Below, piece by piece: positions 1 through 13,037 of a DNA stretch of 64,000 nucleotides (the first letter of the stretch is position 1; every line of letters begins with the position of its first letter). The stretch is from Dioszegia crocea (lineage: Eukaryota > Basidiomycota > Tremellomycetes > Tremellales > Bulleribasidiaceae): NCBI GenBank assembly GCA_001600615.1, contig BCKK01000002.1:2262809-2326808 (forward strand). The letters run 5' to 3'. The notes below the pieces were generated by a model. That model did no database searches, was not told the DNA's origin, and saw only the letters and a program-made list of their open reading frames with translations. The position numbers and the translations under genes are program-made.

Positions 1-3000
1 CGACCGCTCGGTCGGAATATTTTGCTGCCCAGCAGCAACAGGCGCCGGCGTCTGGTCCAGGACATCCCCAGATTCAACCTTCCACGAGATATCCCACCCC
101 GCCCACCAACAGCGGTCCAAGTCGGACATTGACGAGTAACCGTGACCGTCCTCAGCAACATAGCGACAACAGTATGGACGGCGGGAAACCACTTGCGGCG
201 CATCATGTCATTTCTGAGGACGAGGACGAGGAAGTGCCGCTGGCGAAATTAAAGGCATTTCCTGTTCGACGGAGTAAGGTCATGGAGGCGGATGACTACG
301 ATATCGCCATGGCGGAGCAAGAAGACGAGGCGGGACCATCAACTCCTTCTGCTCATCGAAGAGCCCAGGCGGAGATTGAGGATATACCACCCGAGGCATT
401 CTTCTCTTCCCCTCCTTTACCCATCTCTCGACCCCCGCAGCACCATCAGCACCCGGTGCGCGTCTCGGCGTCCGCCACTCGAGCCATGCAGCCTGGTCCG
501 TCGACTCAGGCAAGGGCCGGGCCGGGTCCCGGGACGATTGCCCGTACTCAGGCCCTCAGAGGTCCTCGACCTTCTGAAGGATCGTCTGTGTTGCCTCCTC
601 GAGAGGAAGAGCCTGAAGAGCTCGAAATCGAGGTGATACATCCGTGGTCTAAAGAGCTCAGCCAGCGATTGAGGCAGACGTTCAGATTGCCAAAGTTCCG
701 GAAACATCAGAAGGAGGCGATAGATGCCACTATGGGTGGGAAAGATGGTGAGTCAGCTGTGCCGAGCTCAGCTAATATCCAGTATTCGTCCTCATGCCGA
801 CTGGAGGAGGGAAGTCCTTGACCTGTAAGTTTCGCTTGCTTGCTTTGTAGGTCACCAAGCTGACGCTCAGATCAACTACCCGCAGTGTGTACAACCGGTG
901 TTACAAGCGGTGTGACTTTCGTCATCTCTCCCCTCATTTCTCTTATCAACGACCAAACACGACATCTACTCAGACTCGACGTCGCCGCATTGGCCTATAC
1001 TGGCGACATGACGCCGTCCGACAAAGCGGATGCTCACAAACAGCTATCCGAGCCCAATCCCTTTGTGCGCGTAGTCTACGTCACGCCAGAAATGATGTCG
1101 ATGGGTGGGCAGATCAAAGGTATCATGCGGGACTTGGTGCGAAGGAAGAAGCTGGCCAGGTTTGTGGTTGATGAAGCGCATTGCGTCTCGCAATGGGGCC
1201 ATGACTTCCGATCTGATTGTAAGTTGATCGGCATCGTGGGAAGGGGCACACGGCTGACTTCCAGATCTCAAACTTGGTCAATTACGAAAAGACTATCCCT
1301 CGGTGCCGATCATGGCTCTTACTGCGACTGCCCAAGTCAAAGTTCAGGAAGATATCATTCGTTCCCTCGGTATACAAGGTTGCGTGATCTTGCGACAATC
1401 CTTCAACCGGCCGAATCTCGCTTATGAGGTCCGACCCAAGAACAAGGACATCCTGGCGGATATCGTCAAGGTCATCTACTCTCAGCAAGTCGATCGGAAA
1501 CATGTACCCGGAATTATCTACTGCGCGAGCAGAGACAAATGCGAGATGCTGGCCAAGACATTGAGGGAGGAGCATGGGCTTGGAGCGCAGCATTACCATG
1601 CGGGTATGGCGAAGGGGGATAGGCGTAGAACACAGGAAGGGTGGCAAGAGCATGAGTTTGAGATCATTGTCGCTACTGTGGCCTTCGGGATGGGGTGAGT
1701 TTTCCTTTCAGAGACTCACATGCCCAAATGCTGATCCTGCAGTATTGATAAGCCAGATGTCAGATGTGAGTAAATTCCAGGCACTCAGCGAATATAGCTG
1801 ACGTCCTAGTCGTCATCCACCACTCTCTTCCCCGTTCACTCGAGGGATACTATCAGGAGACTGGTCGAGGTGGACGAGATGGAAAAGCCTCTGTATGTAT
1901 TTTGTACTACAACTACGCCGGTAAGTCTCAGCTTCTCCAAAGAATCGACATCAAGCTGATGACTAGATGGCAAAAATATGCTTTCCATGATCGACAAAGA
2001 CCAAGTACTCGACCAGGCTCAAAAGGATCGACAAAAGGACAGCATAAGCGAAGTCCTACGGTTCTGCCACAACAACACGGATTGCCGTCGTGTGCAAGTC
2101 CTATCCTTCTTCAACGAAAACTTCGACCCCATCAACTGTAATGCCGGTTGCGACGTTTGTCTCTGCCGAGATACCAAAAAATACGAAATCGAGGATGTTA
2201 CCGAGGACGCTATAACCGTCATCAAACTTCTGCAGAATTTCGATACGGAGGATCGAGTGACGATTGTCAATGTCACGGAGATCTGGAGAGGACAGTTGAA
2301 GGCTTCCACCAAGAACTTTGACGGCAATGAGTATTTCGGAGCTGGGAAGCATTGGGATCGAACAGATGCGGAGAGGTTGATTCAGTGGTTGAATATCGAG
2401 AAGGTGTTGTCGGAGTTTACGGTTGTCAATAAAGGTGGATGGAGTAACTCATATCTCTGCGTGAGTCTTTTGCGCATCTGGAGAAGCTCGACGCTGATGT
2501 GAGAAAGCTCGGCACTAAAGCTCGGGATGTGCTGCAGGGCAAGAAGAAAATCAGCCTCGACTTCCGCATGAAATCTCCCGTCAAAGGCAAAGCGGCTCCA
2601 CTTCCCAAATCCAAATCTACCGGTTCGATTGGCGTCAAACGCAAATCCGGCCAGTCAGACCTCGACGGGTTTGCCAAACCTACTCAGCGGATCATCTCGA
2701 ACCCCCTCGCTCGGAAACGGTCCCTGCAGCAGATTGCGGCAGAGGAGGCTGCATTTGATAAGTCTGGGTGGGGAGATACGGACAATGAGGATGAGGGGTC
2801 TTCGGAGGAGAGACCAGGATATCAGCGGGCTGAGGTGGATCCGATTGTGCTGAGTGGGGATGAGGGAGAGGCACCGGTGCCCAAGAAGAGAAGAAGTGTG
2901 GGGACGGCAAGAAAGGAGCTGGGTGGAGATGGCTCGACGCCGGCTGGAAGTGGGAAAGGCAAGGGGAAGGCGAAGGAGGTGCCGGATAGGTCTGGAAATG

Positions 3001-3725
3001 GAACACCTGTGGAGAAGTGCCTACTTGCGCTCAAGGAGGTGGTGAAGAAGGTGAGTCTAGTGAGACTCCAGCGGACATGTTTGCGATGGATACTGACCAA
3101 GCAGGAATACGCGGCAAATACCCACGCTCCCCTACTGCCAGAGTACGCCTTGGAAATGCTGGCTACTACTATGCCTACGAGTAAGTTGGCTACGCCCGAG
3201 CATAACAAGAGTCTAGCTGACGAGGTAGATATGAATGACCTCGAAAAGACTGAGGGCGTCACTTCTGCACATGTCAAGCACTACGGGATGAAGATCCTCG
3301 GAGCCACGATCAAGTACCTCAAATTACAGGAGAAAGCCAATGGGATCTCTCCAGGTGGTCAGGGCTCGAGGCTACCACCGAGCGCTGCGCCACGGCCCAA
3401 GAAGGCTCCGGCCGTTACCGGAGAGGATGAGGAGGGGACACCGAGCGCCGCTCCGAAGACTGCTAGGGCTTCGACACTAGCATCGGCCGCCAAGAAACCA
3501 ATCAACTTAACCCCGCTCACTGCCAAATCCGTCGTTTCCAATATCCAATCTTTCGCGTATAAACCCAAGGTCGGATCGACATTACCCATCACGGCGTATG
3601 CCTCGGGATCGGCAGTGCGGGCGGGATCTAGCGGATCGGGGATGGGTGCAGGGACACCGTCAGGGGAGAAGAGAATCACATTGAATACTCTCAATAAAGG
3701 TGGTCTGCCGAGACCTAAATTTTAG
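1..3725 (+). CDS. SGS1: RecQ-family DNA helicase, BLM/SGS1/Rqh1 type (5' end outside window)
   Basis: ATP-dependent 3'-5' DNA helicase of the nucleus, expected to dissolve recombination intermediates and protect forks. The frame is open to the left edge (no ATG seen), so the N-terminus is missing. The visible part starts with an acidic, Ser/Pro/Gln-rich region and then the helicase core: Walker A MPTGGGKS (exon about 783-824), Walker B/DEAH box [16 protein letters not shown] (near 1170), motif [10 protein letters not shown], motif [17 protein letters not shown] and motif [12 protein letters not shown]. The RQC zinc-binding cysteines follow (near 2085-2165), then a Lys/Ser-rich linker and an HRDC-like segment (about 3010-3330). 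HRDC plus RQC points to BLM/SGS1 rather than the short RecQ types. About ten exons are split by short introns; I placed junctions at 747/783, 824/871, 1218/1265, 1694/1743, 1765/1810 and 1920/1967. The stop is TAG at 3723. Confidence 0.93.
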
Positions 3726-3842
3726 GCCTATGTTGATTGTCGGCGGAACCAGGGACCAGTTTGGGGCTACTGTCGTAGGGGCAAACTATGCTGCAGGTCA
3801 TACATGTATGTTCAATTGTAGCTACAGGTTGTGAAGAATGGC

Positions 3843-5054
3843 CTAGCCTTTGAAACCCCTCGCTCGAGCTCGCTCGTAGACGCCCTGCTCCTTCTTCTCC
3901 TTCAACCCCTGCGCTTTCCATTCGTCAAGCGTCTCGGGCCATCTAGGCAATACGTCGCTAGCGGGCGCCTCGTGTGCCAATACTACCATCACGTTATCCT
4001 CTGCGCTCATTCGTGTCAGACCACCAATATCTTGCACGCCTCGAGCGGGGTCAACAAGGAAGGGAACTTTCCCATCTGATACGGGCTCCGTACCGCGGGG
4101 ATCTGGACCGGACGTTGAGGGTACTGGGAGGAAGGTTTCTTGAGAATGGGCAACGTCGGCACCAAGTAGCACATCTGGCATGTTAGTGGGACTGGTCTAC
4201 GAGGGGAGATGAAGACTCACAACTAGGCGGAGAAGTCGATACTCGTGCCAGACCCATGATTTGCCCGACCGTGTGCTATACGATCAGCATGCGATTGTAG
4301 GGAGAGAACAGATGGCTTACTCCAGGCGCATGAACAAGCCAGAAACTGCCATCGCCAAACCAGTCTACCGCCTCATCAAAGCACGCCACCTTGCCCCAAG
4401 CCTTCTTCCCACGTCCTTCCACATCCCACGCATTTCCCTGCTCGTCAGGGAATGGCAGCTCAAAGATCGTCCGGTCCTTCAACCAGCTCGATGGCCATGA
4501 CGAATCCTTATCCTCTGGATACCCCTTGCCTATCCCCTCTAAAGACCCAGGACCTACGACTACCAAAGGATCGAAGGACGACACCGTGTCGAGATTTCCG
4601 AAGTGGTCAAAGTGTTTGTGGGAGATGATGAGCGTCTTGATCCGTGACAGATCGTATCCGCCCTCCTGAAGCCGCGAGACTGGATGACGATGTGGCTCAA
4701 CTTTCCACGTCTCCAAAGCGGGCTTTGTGACTCTTCAATCAGCTCGTACCTTGGACATAGAGCGGAGTGTACTCACGGCGTGAAGTTCTCCGGATCCTCC
4801 CTGCATCCCAGATCAAAGAGGACTGTCTCGTCTCTGTGCTCAACTAGAAAGCTGAATGCAGGGATCCACATCGTTTCGCCTTCGTTAGCGAACGAAGATA
4901 TGGCTGGCAATGGAGCCAGCAGCTTCGATGAGTCCAGTATGGACAAGGAGACTTTCGCCTCATCATTCGCCGGAGCGGGTATAGGTGTCCAAGGGTACTC
5001 GGATGGAGCTGGAGGTCGTAGCCGCGGATCGTTCTGCTTGTAGTCGTCAGGCAT
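3843..5054 (-). CDS. Metallo-beta-lactamase-fold hydrolase
   Basis: Predicted zinc hydrolase of the metallo-beta-lactamase superfamily; the layout resembles lactonase-like members, but the substrate cannot be read from sequence. The zinc signature HKHFDH (HxHxDH) lies near 4610 in the segment LIISHKHFDHFGNLDTV, and a conserved strand FDLGCREDPENF precedes it in exon 1. Later segments LVHAPGV and LAHEAPAS supply candidate downstream ligand regions. Four exons fit: 5054-4777, one starting near 4737, a short one around 4260-4210, and 4181-3843. All introns are GT..AG when read on the minus strand. The ATG at 5054 is the first in frame and gives MPDDYKQNDPR. No signal peptide or membrane segment is visible. 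It converges on the RecQ helicase gene with a gap of about 120 bases. Confidence 0.82.
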
Positions 5055-6143
5055 ATTTTCTGGTGTTATCGATGTCAGGCTTCCCGTCAGATTGTAGAGG
5101 AATGAGATACGAGTAAGAGCGAAACGATGTTCGTCGTTGCATTAGCCACAGTTCGCGTTCGGCCTCTGTCGTCCGAGACCATCCTATAGCTGGTGACATC
5201 ACCGCCTCTCGGTGGCGGAGACGCGTCCTCGACCATGGCTGAGTCCTGTTATCCAAACTATTGTAGTAGCAGGCTGGAAGCTGCAAGGATGATATGTCTA
5301 TCGCATGAAAGTTGGTGTTCTCAATACGGAAATCTACAGTGATCGAAAAGTACAGTGCCGGAGATATGAGCTTGGCATCTACGCACATCACCCCCGCGGT
5401 GTGCAGCCGCACGCAAAACCGTGTCAGCTATGACTAAGCCCTCATGCTCCTTTTGGCCAGTACTGGACCGCCTTCCCGTATCTATGTATACCCGTTAGTC
5501 AGCTAGTCAGACCGAGGTCATGCGCTGCTAGCCAATCTGATGACTGGCATATCCAGAACCTCCCTCTACTCTCGCGCTCTGCGTACTAGAACAATCAGCT
5601 GTATACGCGTAGGCCCTTCTAAATCCTGAGCAGCTGGCTGCCGATTAGCATGAGCACTACAAGCGCAAATATCTACCAAATTCAATAGGCTCCACTGCAA
5701 TGATCCTCCTCAAATGATCGATCAATTGCGGAGATGTGGCATACGCTATCGCGAGTGACTAGCAGCGGAGGACCCCTCCAAAGATGTAACGCTGCGATTT
5801 CAACGTGATCCACGTATTACTCCTTCGGGTAGTAGACTTGCCACAAGTGGTAATCTATGTTTCCCCTGGCGGACTTTTCGGGATTCGAGCGCGGGGCTTG
5901 CGGGGGGTCCAATCACACCTGGACTACTGGTAACGATCGACGAGGATCTTCATCTGTACGTTACTTGTACGTGACTTGATTGGAACTAGAGCCACTCCAC
6001 CTACTAGTCTGGTCGATCAATATCAGCTTACCCTAACTACAGTATGACATCCAGCCCATCCTGCTTCCTGTGGCAGGATACAAGATGGGACACGTCCATT
6101 TTCTTTCCCCCTCCCAAACTTCCCCCTCCCGAATGAACGAAAC
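5055..6143. other. Intergenic region, no gene seen
   Basis: This lies between the divergent starts of the metallo-hydrolase gene and the Ser-rich protein gene. A 121-codon minus-strand reading frame (5047-5412) has no recognisable domain and no splice support, so I treat it as leader or spacer. No tRNA fold, repeat or convincing TATA box was found. Confidence 0.5.
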
Positions 6144-8185
6144 ATGGTCTCACCCAGTGCCCGATACGAAACTTCCCCGCTCGCCGCATCCCCGGCTCAG
6201 CTCACTTTCTACCCCGCTCCCTCTCAGACACGGAACCGCCGTGTCTGCTTTGCTTACGAGCAGCCCGTCGAGATGTTCGATGAAGCCGAGGAGCCTTCCA
6301 TGGCGTCTTGGTGGGAACACCGTCCGTCAAAGCCAATGGCACCTCTCTCGCATATAAGTCACGAGAAATCTCATCCTCCCCACACACACTATCGAAGCTC
6401 GTTCGACTCCACAATCTCCCTTCCTTCCACTATGGATTCATCCAGTGCCAGCGACAGCGCAAGTCTGACTTCTCCGTCATTCAGTAGGTTGCCAGCTTCG
6501 CATCTGTAGATTCTTAGCTGATTGATTTAGGCGACTTCGGACACTCCTTCCTGTCACACGCAGATGCACCTCACGATCGTCGGTCTTCGATGGCTAGCGA
6601 ATACTCCCACGTTAGCACCATCCCTGACTCCGAGCGATCTCGCTGCGCCAATGGCCAAGCTGGCGCCCATCATGCCAGGCGTCCCTCATCCCCCATCTCA
6701 ATCGCCACTACATTCGGCGGAGCGCCACGCATGGACAGCAGAAGCCGCACCGTCTCAGGCGAGGGGTCCCTCGCTCAGGTCACGTCCATGCCTCCATCCT
6801 TCCGCTCCACTCGGTCCGGGTCTTTGGAGTCCGACCTATCACATTATCCCATGACGCCATCTCTACCCGAAGTCCCCCATCAACGGTCTGTTAGTCCTTG
6901 CAACGAGGAGGATGATCCTCTGGAGGCTGGAGATTGGACCTGTACACAGAATGGTACGGCTTCGGAAAGAGCAGCAGAGAAGGAGATCAGATCCACACCG
7001 GGCGTGATGGGCGTTGGAGAGGGATGGGCTGGCGGACGTGTTTTAAAGAAGAAGCGAGGCGGTTGGTTTAGTCGACGAAGCCAGGCGGAGGCCACAGAGG
7101 ATCCGCTTGCCTTGTGGACGGTGCCCGAGGTGCCTAAAGCGGGGCCGCTGAAGTCAGCTTGGAATCGGTCAGTCGCCAAGTTTGGGGCGTCAGTGGCTGT
7201 GTTGTCCACATCCGGATCGGAGGACAAGGCGGAGAAGGCAGACGGGCGACGATTGAGCCAGAGAGCGAGGTCGGTCTTTTCTGCTAGCCGGATGGATTTG
7301 CGCGGCGTGCAGAAAAGAGGGAGCGAGTCGATGAGTGATCTCGCGATGTCTGCGAAGGGGCTTCCACGTACTCCGGCATATCAATCATCCGGACCCATGT
7401 CAACCGTCCCGGAGCGCTTCTCGGAGAAGCACCTGCCTTCTCAACCCCATGCCCCACTACCGCGATCAACGTCACTCTCCCCTCCGGCCGTACCTGCCCG
7501 TCGGGCGAAGCCTTCACATCGAGTATCTATCGTCCCCCTAGCTCCCGAAGCTGAAGATTCATCACCCGTTTCACATGGAGTAATTCCATCCCCGCGATCT
7601 CGCTCCACCGACATCCGGGCCCGCCTTGGCAGATTCAGTGGGCATCGGTCCTCTTTGAATCTCAACTCCATCGAGACCTCGGAGAAGTCGGCACCTGCAT
7701 CGGCAGGGAAGCGGACGTCCTTTACTCTGAGTACCCTGAATCTCAATCGATGGTCTAGATCAGAGGCGAATCTTCTCAACGCCAAGCCAGTCATTGAAGC
7801 CGAGCCGCTTGATGATCTGATCGCTCAATTGAAAGAGGTCAAGGTCCCTGTCGGAGCGGACGGCAGTTCACGACACTCAAGGAAGGGGAGTGGGGACAGT
7901 GCGAAGACCGGTCAAATTTCGAACTCCCTCTACAGCATTCCCGAATTCCTCCCTCCCATTCGGCCTCACCTTACTCTCTTCACTGTCGACCCCTTCCCTC
8001 CCAATCTGGATGATCCTTTCGTCCTCCCTTCCCACTCGGGCTCATCCACTACCACAACCGCTTCACCATTGCTTGTCACTCCCGCAGAGCCTTACGCCAT
8101 GGATGATGTCACCCTGGAGCCGACAGTGGCTGCAAACTCCCCTCGGCGTCCATCACACGAGTTCGCGTGGGCTGCTCAGAAGTAA
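6144..8185 (+). CDS. Ser/Pro-rich protein of unknown function
   Basis: I do not recognise a family. Two exons fit: 6144-6483, and 6531-8185 after an intron with GTAGGT donor and GATTTAG acceptor, giving about 664 residues. The protein is rich in Ser, Pro, Arg and Thr and looks mostly disordered, with many SP/TP and RxxS motifs that would suit proline-directed and basophilic kinases. A short basic-aromatic patch KKKRGGWFSRR lies about a third of the way in (near 7050) and may bind acidic lipid or another protein. There is no signal peptide, membrane segment or zinc motif. The start is the first ATG in frame with the long coding run; an upstream ATG at 6133 is out of frame. It could be a cytoskeletal or signalling scaffold, but this is only a guess from composition. 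Confidence 0.75.
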
Positions 8186-8534
8186 GAAGGTCCTATACTG
8201 TGCATGGACACCCAATAGGGGGATGGCGGTGGGGGCGAAATACCAACGAGGAATGTAGATCAAGAAAGTAGAAATCTGTAGCGATATCTTCCTTCCGTCA
8301 TGTATGTCTTTAGTACCCGGTTGCGCATGCGATCTTGTTGAGCCAGTATCACAATGCTCGCCAAACAGGAGTTCGCCATGGAGCTGAGGCAGTCAGGCGA
8401 GCTGCCACCTGTTGCCGCCAGCGATGGTCAGGCTAAATTATTTAGCCGGAGATTTGATCCCGTCCTTCCTGGCTGCTGCAGCTGTAGAATCCAGCACCAA
8501 TAGACGTACATCTTCCCAATACAACGAAGACAAC
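8186..8534. other. Intergenic region, 3' of Ser-rich gene and promoter of NDUFB7
   Basis: This 349-base spacer separates two genes on the same strand. I see no further gene or repeat in it. Confidence 0.5.
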
Positions 8535-9072
8535 ATGGCCTCATCAATGACAGCATCACAAAGCGAGATGGAAGCGGCGAGGCTACCGCTGGGATGGAGA
8601 GATCAATGTTCAGCGTAAGTCTAGTACGGGGCAAACCCGAGTCGGTTCAAAGAGAATTACCGCCCAACTGTCTGGCGAGTCAAGTTGAGGTGCCCGAAGC
8701 ATTGGGTATAGCGGCAGGTCTAAGGAAATCGGGGCTGGTGAAGGATATCTTGGGGCTAGACATAGCCGAAACTCCCTCACTTCGTACGAGAAGAGAACGC
8801 TCACACTTCTACAGCCTACTTATTCCCCTCAACAAATGCCGCCATCGAGAACTATACGCGCCATGGAAGTGTGAAGATGAGAGACACGGGTACGAAAAGT
8901 GCCAGTACGATGAGTGAGTGTCTAGGCAGCTGAGCAGTGAGACCTGAGGTATCTGGGGCGGTTGTAAAGGAATAAAATGGCAGTGTACTGACTGTACAGC
9001 TACATGCGCCGAATGAAACTCCTCAGCAAGCAAAAGAAGGCTGCGGCGGAATCAGCAGCCGACGAGGAATAG
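8535..9072 (+). CDS. NDUFB7: NADH:ubiquinone oxidoreductase (complex I) subunit B18/NDUFB7
   Basis: Accessory subunit of mitochondrial respiratory complex I on the intermembrane-space side, imported and oxidised by the Mia40 route. Three exons fit: 8535-8614, 8815-8913 and 9000-9072, with GTAAGT and GTGAGT donors. The product is about 83 residues. It has the family signature LLIPLNKCRHRELYAPWKCE followed by DERHGYEKC and YMRRMKLLSKQK. Two CX9C pairs are visible (CSALLIPLNKC and CEDERHGYEKC), the twin-CX9C fold of this family. The C-terminus is Ala/Glu-rich and ends DEE. The splice phases restore QYDDYMRRM exactly, which supports both introns. The first intron is long for this window (200 bases). 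The presence of complex I shows that the organism is not a complex-I-lacking yeast such as Saccharomyces. Confidence 0.95.
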
Positions 9073-9289
9073 GCGGCTGGTAGTGAGGTAGAGGCGGGGG
9101 AGCTGGAGGCGCAGACAGGAGGAGGAAGGGGGTTAGCGTTTGCAATTGTACAGCAGGATTTCTCCGCATGTACCGATCTTTGGAGAACCTCTTTCTGGCG
9201 TACGTGCCGCCTTGGAAGCTGACATTCGTTCAGTCTGTCTTAAGCTACACTAGCTAATCGGTACATCTTGAAGCAATACAAATGTCGCC

Positions 9290-12200
9290 CTATTTTTGCC
9301 CACCCATCCCCAGCCTAATTTTCAAACTTGGTGTTGCCCCTCCATCTGTCGGCGTCATCCCCTGGTTGCCCGTCCCAAAGTAATCTCCCGCTCCAGCTTG
9401 CCATCCGCCCGGCGTCATCCCTGTTCCCTGAGTCGTACTCAACGGACTCTGCCCTGCGGCGTGTGACTTGTCGAACATGGGACAATTTCGATTGGCCTTG
9501 GTATGGCCCATCTGACCACAGGCACCGCATCGTCGTTTGCCGACATCGAGATCCGGATCGTAGTCCTCGGGGTTGATACCGTGTGCAGCTTGCTTCGAGT
9601 ACTTCTTCCGAGCCAGCCGTCTAGCTTGGTTCTTCTTGACGTTCTCGAGCTCCTGCATGAGACTGTAGTTCCATCAGCATGTGTCAAATCCGGCTGAAAG
9701 TGACCAAAAACTTACGCAGCCTTCTTCAACTCGTCCTCTGCCTGATTTCCAGTAGGAACCAGATTGTCCGCCTGATTTCTAAACTCCTCAATTTTATGAT
9801 CCTCCACCCTCCGCCTATAGCTCAGGATGATCTGCGGATCGCGGACGATTTCGACGTGTAATTTCCCCTTAATCATCCGTTTGATACGCATGACTTTCGG
9901 AGCATTGTTACCGGTGAACGATGTCTCTCCAGCACTGGGTGCGGGCGAGTAGCCTCTGGGCGATTCTTCCATAAATGGCGTGGCAGCCATGGAATTGCTC
10001 CGCGAGAAGGCACGCCGATTGTCGGCTCGACCGGTATAGCGGGGTCCGAAACCGACAGGCGTCGCGCCCGCAAGAGGGTGATCTTCCTCGTTCAACGCGA
10101 TTTCTGGGGGTACGGGATTAGACAAAGCCTTGGCTTGTAAATCCCAGATTCGGCGTTTCTCATCTTCGTAAATCCGGTTTTGCTCCGCATTGGAGATCTT
10201 TACCGGCGCGCCGTTGGCTTTGTGTTCCGCTTCAACTAGATCTGTCAGCGGTGTGATGATGTAGGCGACATCGACCTAGACTTACGGCGTCGTCCCATCT
10301 CAGTCTCTCCAGCTCGCAAGAAGTAACCCTTCATATTGGCCCGGAGGAACGCCCAGCCCTCTCCTCTCCCCGTCGGATCCCCATCTCCATGTACGACCAA
10401 CCACGCTTTTGCCTGCTCGGCCTTCTTGTAGTTCAGGGTCGTGCTCCACACCGCCAGCTTCTGCTCAATATCCAACCCAGACTCATCATTCGGGTCCTCC
10501 TCATCCTTGCCCTCCGCAGTCTTGGTGTATCCAGCATCATACAGATGACGAGCGCCAACCTGCATCGCTTCGAACATCATCGCGAATTCGGGAGTTGTTT
10601 GTTGCAGAACTTCGGCCCGCTCGCTAGGCCATGGATTTGGGTAGGCGGGGTTGAGAATCCAGAAATTTTGATTGGGCCCGTTGGATCGATTGTAGAGTAA
10701 GAATTCCTGATGATATCAGCCCCGAAGTCTCGTTGACACTCACTTGTCCTTTAATCTTCAACCGTTGACGCATCTGCAATTCCGTCTGATCCGGAAAATA
10801 CTTCAAAAGATTTGTCATCCTGAGCCTTTTGTGCTTGCTCTTGTTGATGAGCAGCCAAGCGACGATCTGTAATCGCGTTTTGGCATAATTTGTATTCTTG
10901 CGAGCGTGCGGGCCAGGCACTTCGGATTCGTTAGGGAAGGTCTGGCCGACGGTGTAGAGGTTGGAGATGGGTCGGATATGGTATGTGGCGTGCCCATTGA
11001 CAGTATGGCGGATAACGAGGAAATCGGTAGTTTCCGGGGTGTGACGATATATGGGAGCCCGGATGAGGTTATTATGGATGACTTGGGTGACCTTGCCCTT
11101 GTCAACGTAGCCGAGGAGGAATGGCTCGGCGTCGCCGACATTGAGAATCGATGGCTGCCCAAGGTCGAGTTTGGGGACATGGTCATCTTTATCGTCCTTT
11201 TTCCGATAGTAATTGACGATTGTCGTTCCCATGCCATATCCGCTCATCAATGGTGGGTATTCCTCCTGCATTCATCAGTTCCGTCACTGCTTCATGGCTT
11301 TGGGGACTCACGGAGAATTCCAACAAGACGTAAGGGCCCTTCTCCGTCATGGTGAGATCTTTGGAACTCTTGAATCGCTCGCTCGGATCCGTCATCATCG
11401 CCTTCTTCCTCGACGTGTTGGATGAAATGGGGTTCGATCGAAGCTTCGTGAAGCCCAGACTGATGCCAACTGGAAATTGCATAGCTGGACGTTTCCAAGA
11501 CCGCTGCTCGGATTTCGTCAACGAAGTTTTGTACTGGTTGTCAGTAATTGCTCCAAGAACTCGAAGAACACGAAAAGAACATACGTAGGGCATCTGTAGA
11601 TTCTTCGCGGGGGCAGAGTGGAATACCTCGATGGCACCGAATGTCTGCCGGATCTTGAACCTGGCTTCGCGGGAGTGTTCGTACAAGTGGTCGTTGGATA
11701 TGTTGAATCTATCCAGTTTGCCGGTAAGTGCGGGAGGGGTAGGGCGAGGCGGAGCGACAACTTCGTCATCGTCTACAACGACCAGATCAGGGTATATACG
11801 ACTGGCGTCCCATATGATCTCGTTCAGCCATTCAGGCGAGTCTAGGAACTCGTTGCGCGGTTTCAAAGGTTGAAGGGGTTTTGCGGCGGGTAAGGTTCTG
11901 GCCCGTGAGCTCGGCGCCAAACATCAGTCGAGAGGGAACGTACTCTGTATTGAAAACAATTTGACTCTCCCAGTCAACCATATCCAGCGGGCGCGGTGCA
12001 TCCCCATGTTGATTGTCCTCCCCCAGGTCGGGCCGATTGGGCGCATCCAGCATTTCCCGCCGCCTCACAGCTCGAGCGCCTTTGATCCACTCTTTATCAA
12101 AGTATTCTCCGAGCGGAGTTTCGTATATCGCCTGGGGAGCGTCGTGTATTTGAAGCTCGGGGAGGGAAGCCGCAATGTGTAATTGTGGGCCGGATAGGGA

Positions 12201-12773
12201 GGTGTCAGGCGCCACCGTGATGGTATCTTAGGTCATCAGTGACCATCTGAGGTTAGTAAAAGAAGACTTACAGGTCCTTTGCGAGGTATGCTCCAGCTTC
12301 TGTCGTTTCGCCCTGCGCAACTCCTTGTCTCTCCCTGACTGCATCATCGGTGTATCGTAGAACACCTCAGTCATTCTCATACGCTGTCCCCGCTCCCACT
12401 CTGGCCAAACCTTCCGCACTTTCATCTCCGCCGTCTCGGCCTCCTTCTCTCTGACCTTGACGGGCCGAGGCACCGCCTGCTGCATCTCCATCGCTCGCTT
12501 CATCCACCTCGCCTCATCCGCCACCTGTCTTCGGGCTCGCACCCGCCGCTCCTCTGCTTCCCCAGCAGTCTCGGGATCGGAGACCTCATCCTCGTATCTA
12601 TCCTCGCCGTCCGAGACTTCTGCATCGACAATGGCAACGGCACCGCCTGCTTCGCCCGAGCTGCCGAAGACGGAGGTGAGAGTGGACGTGTCGATTCCGA
12701 CATCCTGTAGGATGCGCTGGAGTCCTAATGCGGAGGGGTTGTTGAAGCCCCCGTCATCGTCGTCACTGTCCAT
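9290..12773 (-). CDS. TAF1: Transcription initiation factor TFIID subunit 1 (TAF1)
   Basis: Largest scaffold subunit of TFIID, acting in the nucleus at RNA polymerase II promoters. The first exon (12773-12272) opens with an acidic stretch (MDSDDDDGGFNNPSALGLQR) like the TBP-binding N-terminal region. The central exons (about 12200-10250) carry the conserved DUF3591 core, including segments such as WHGNDNRQLLSEKGR, PPLMSGYGMGTTIVNYYRKK and FLVIRHTVNGHATYHIRPI. Near the end (about 9540-9480) lies a zinc knuckle KRRCGACGQMGHTKANRNC, typical of TAF1. There is no bromodomain, as in other fungal TAF1 proteins. About eight short introns interrupt the gene. The ATG at 12773 begins the acidic run. It shares a 264-base divergent promoter with the Old Yellow Enzyme gene and ends 217 bases from NDUFB7, tail to tail. 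Confidence 0.95.
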
Positions 12774-13037
12774 GTTGGCGGGACAAGGGCGCGACCCGGG
12801 CTCTAGCTAGGCAATGCTGTGAATAGGTCGCTCAACTGATATGTGTTCAGCGGTCGAGGCCTTTATAAGACTCCGACACATCTCGAGACTGTGCCCCAAT
12901 GTTCCGGGTATTTACGGCGTTATCGCCCAAATCGAGATCCGTGCGACGCGTTTCAGATTTAGGAGCGCGCGGCCGCGGTGGCAAAGAAAGCTCCGAGCTC
13001 GGGCTCATCTACCCACGACTGTATCTAGCCTACCAAT
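12774..13037. promoter_or_regulatory. Divergent promoter of TAF1 and the Old Yellow Enzyme gene
   Basis: The two start codons face away from each other 264 bases apart, so both promoters must lie here. I see no clear TATA box on either strand. Confidence 0.5.

Noticed and set aside
129..821. The apparent start of the RecQ gene at position 129
   Set aside because: The codon there is TTG and the frame stays open to the window edge, so the true start lies upstream. The last part of that frame also reads into an intron.
5047..5412. A 121-codon minus-strand frame just upstream of the metallo-hydrolase gene
   Set aside because: It is out of frame with the hydrolase, has no domain and occupies the expected leader region.
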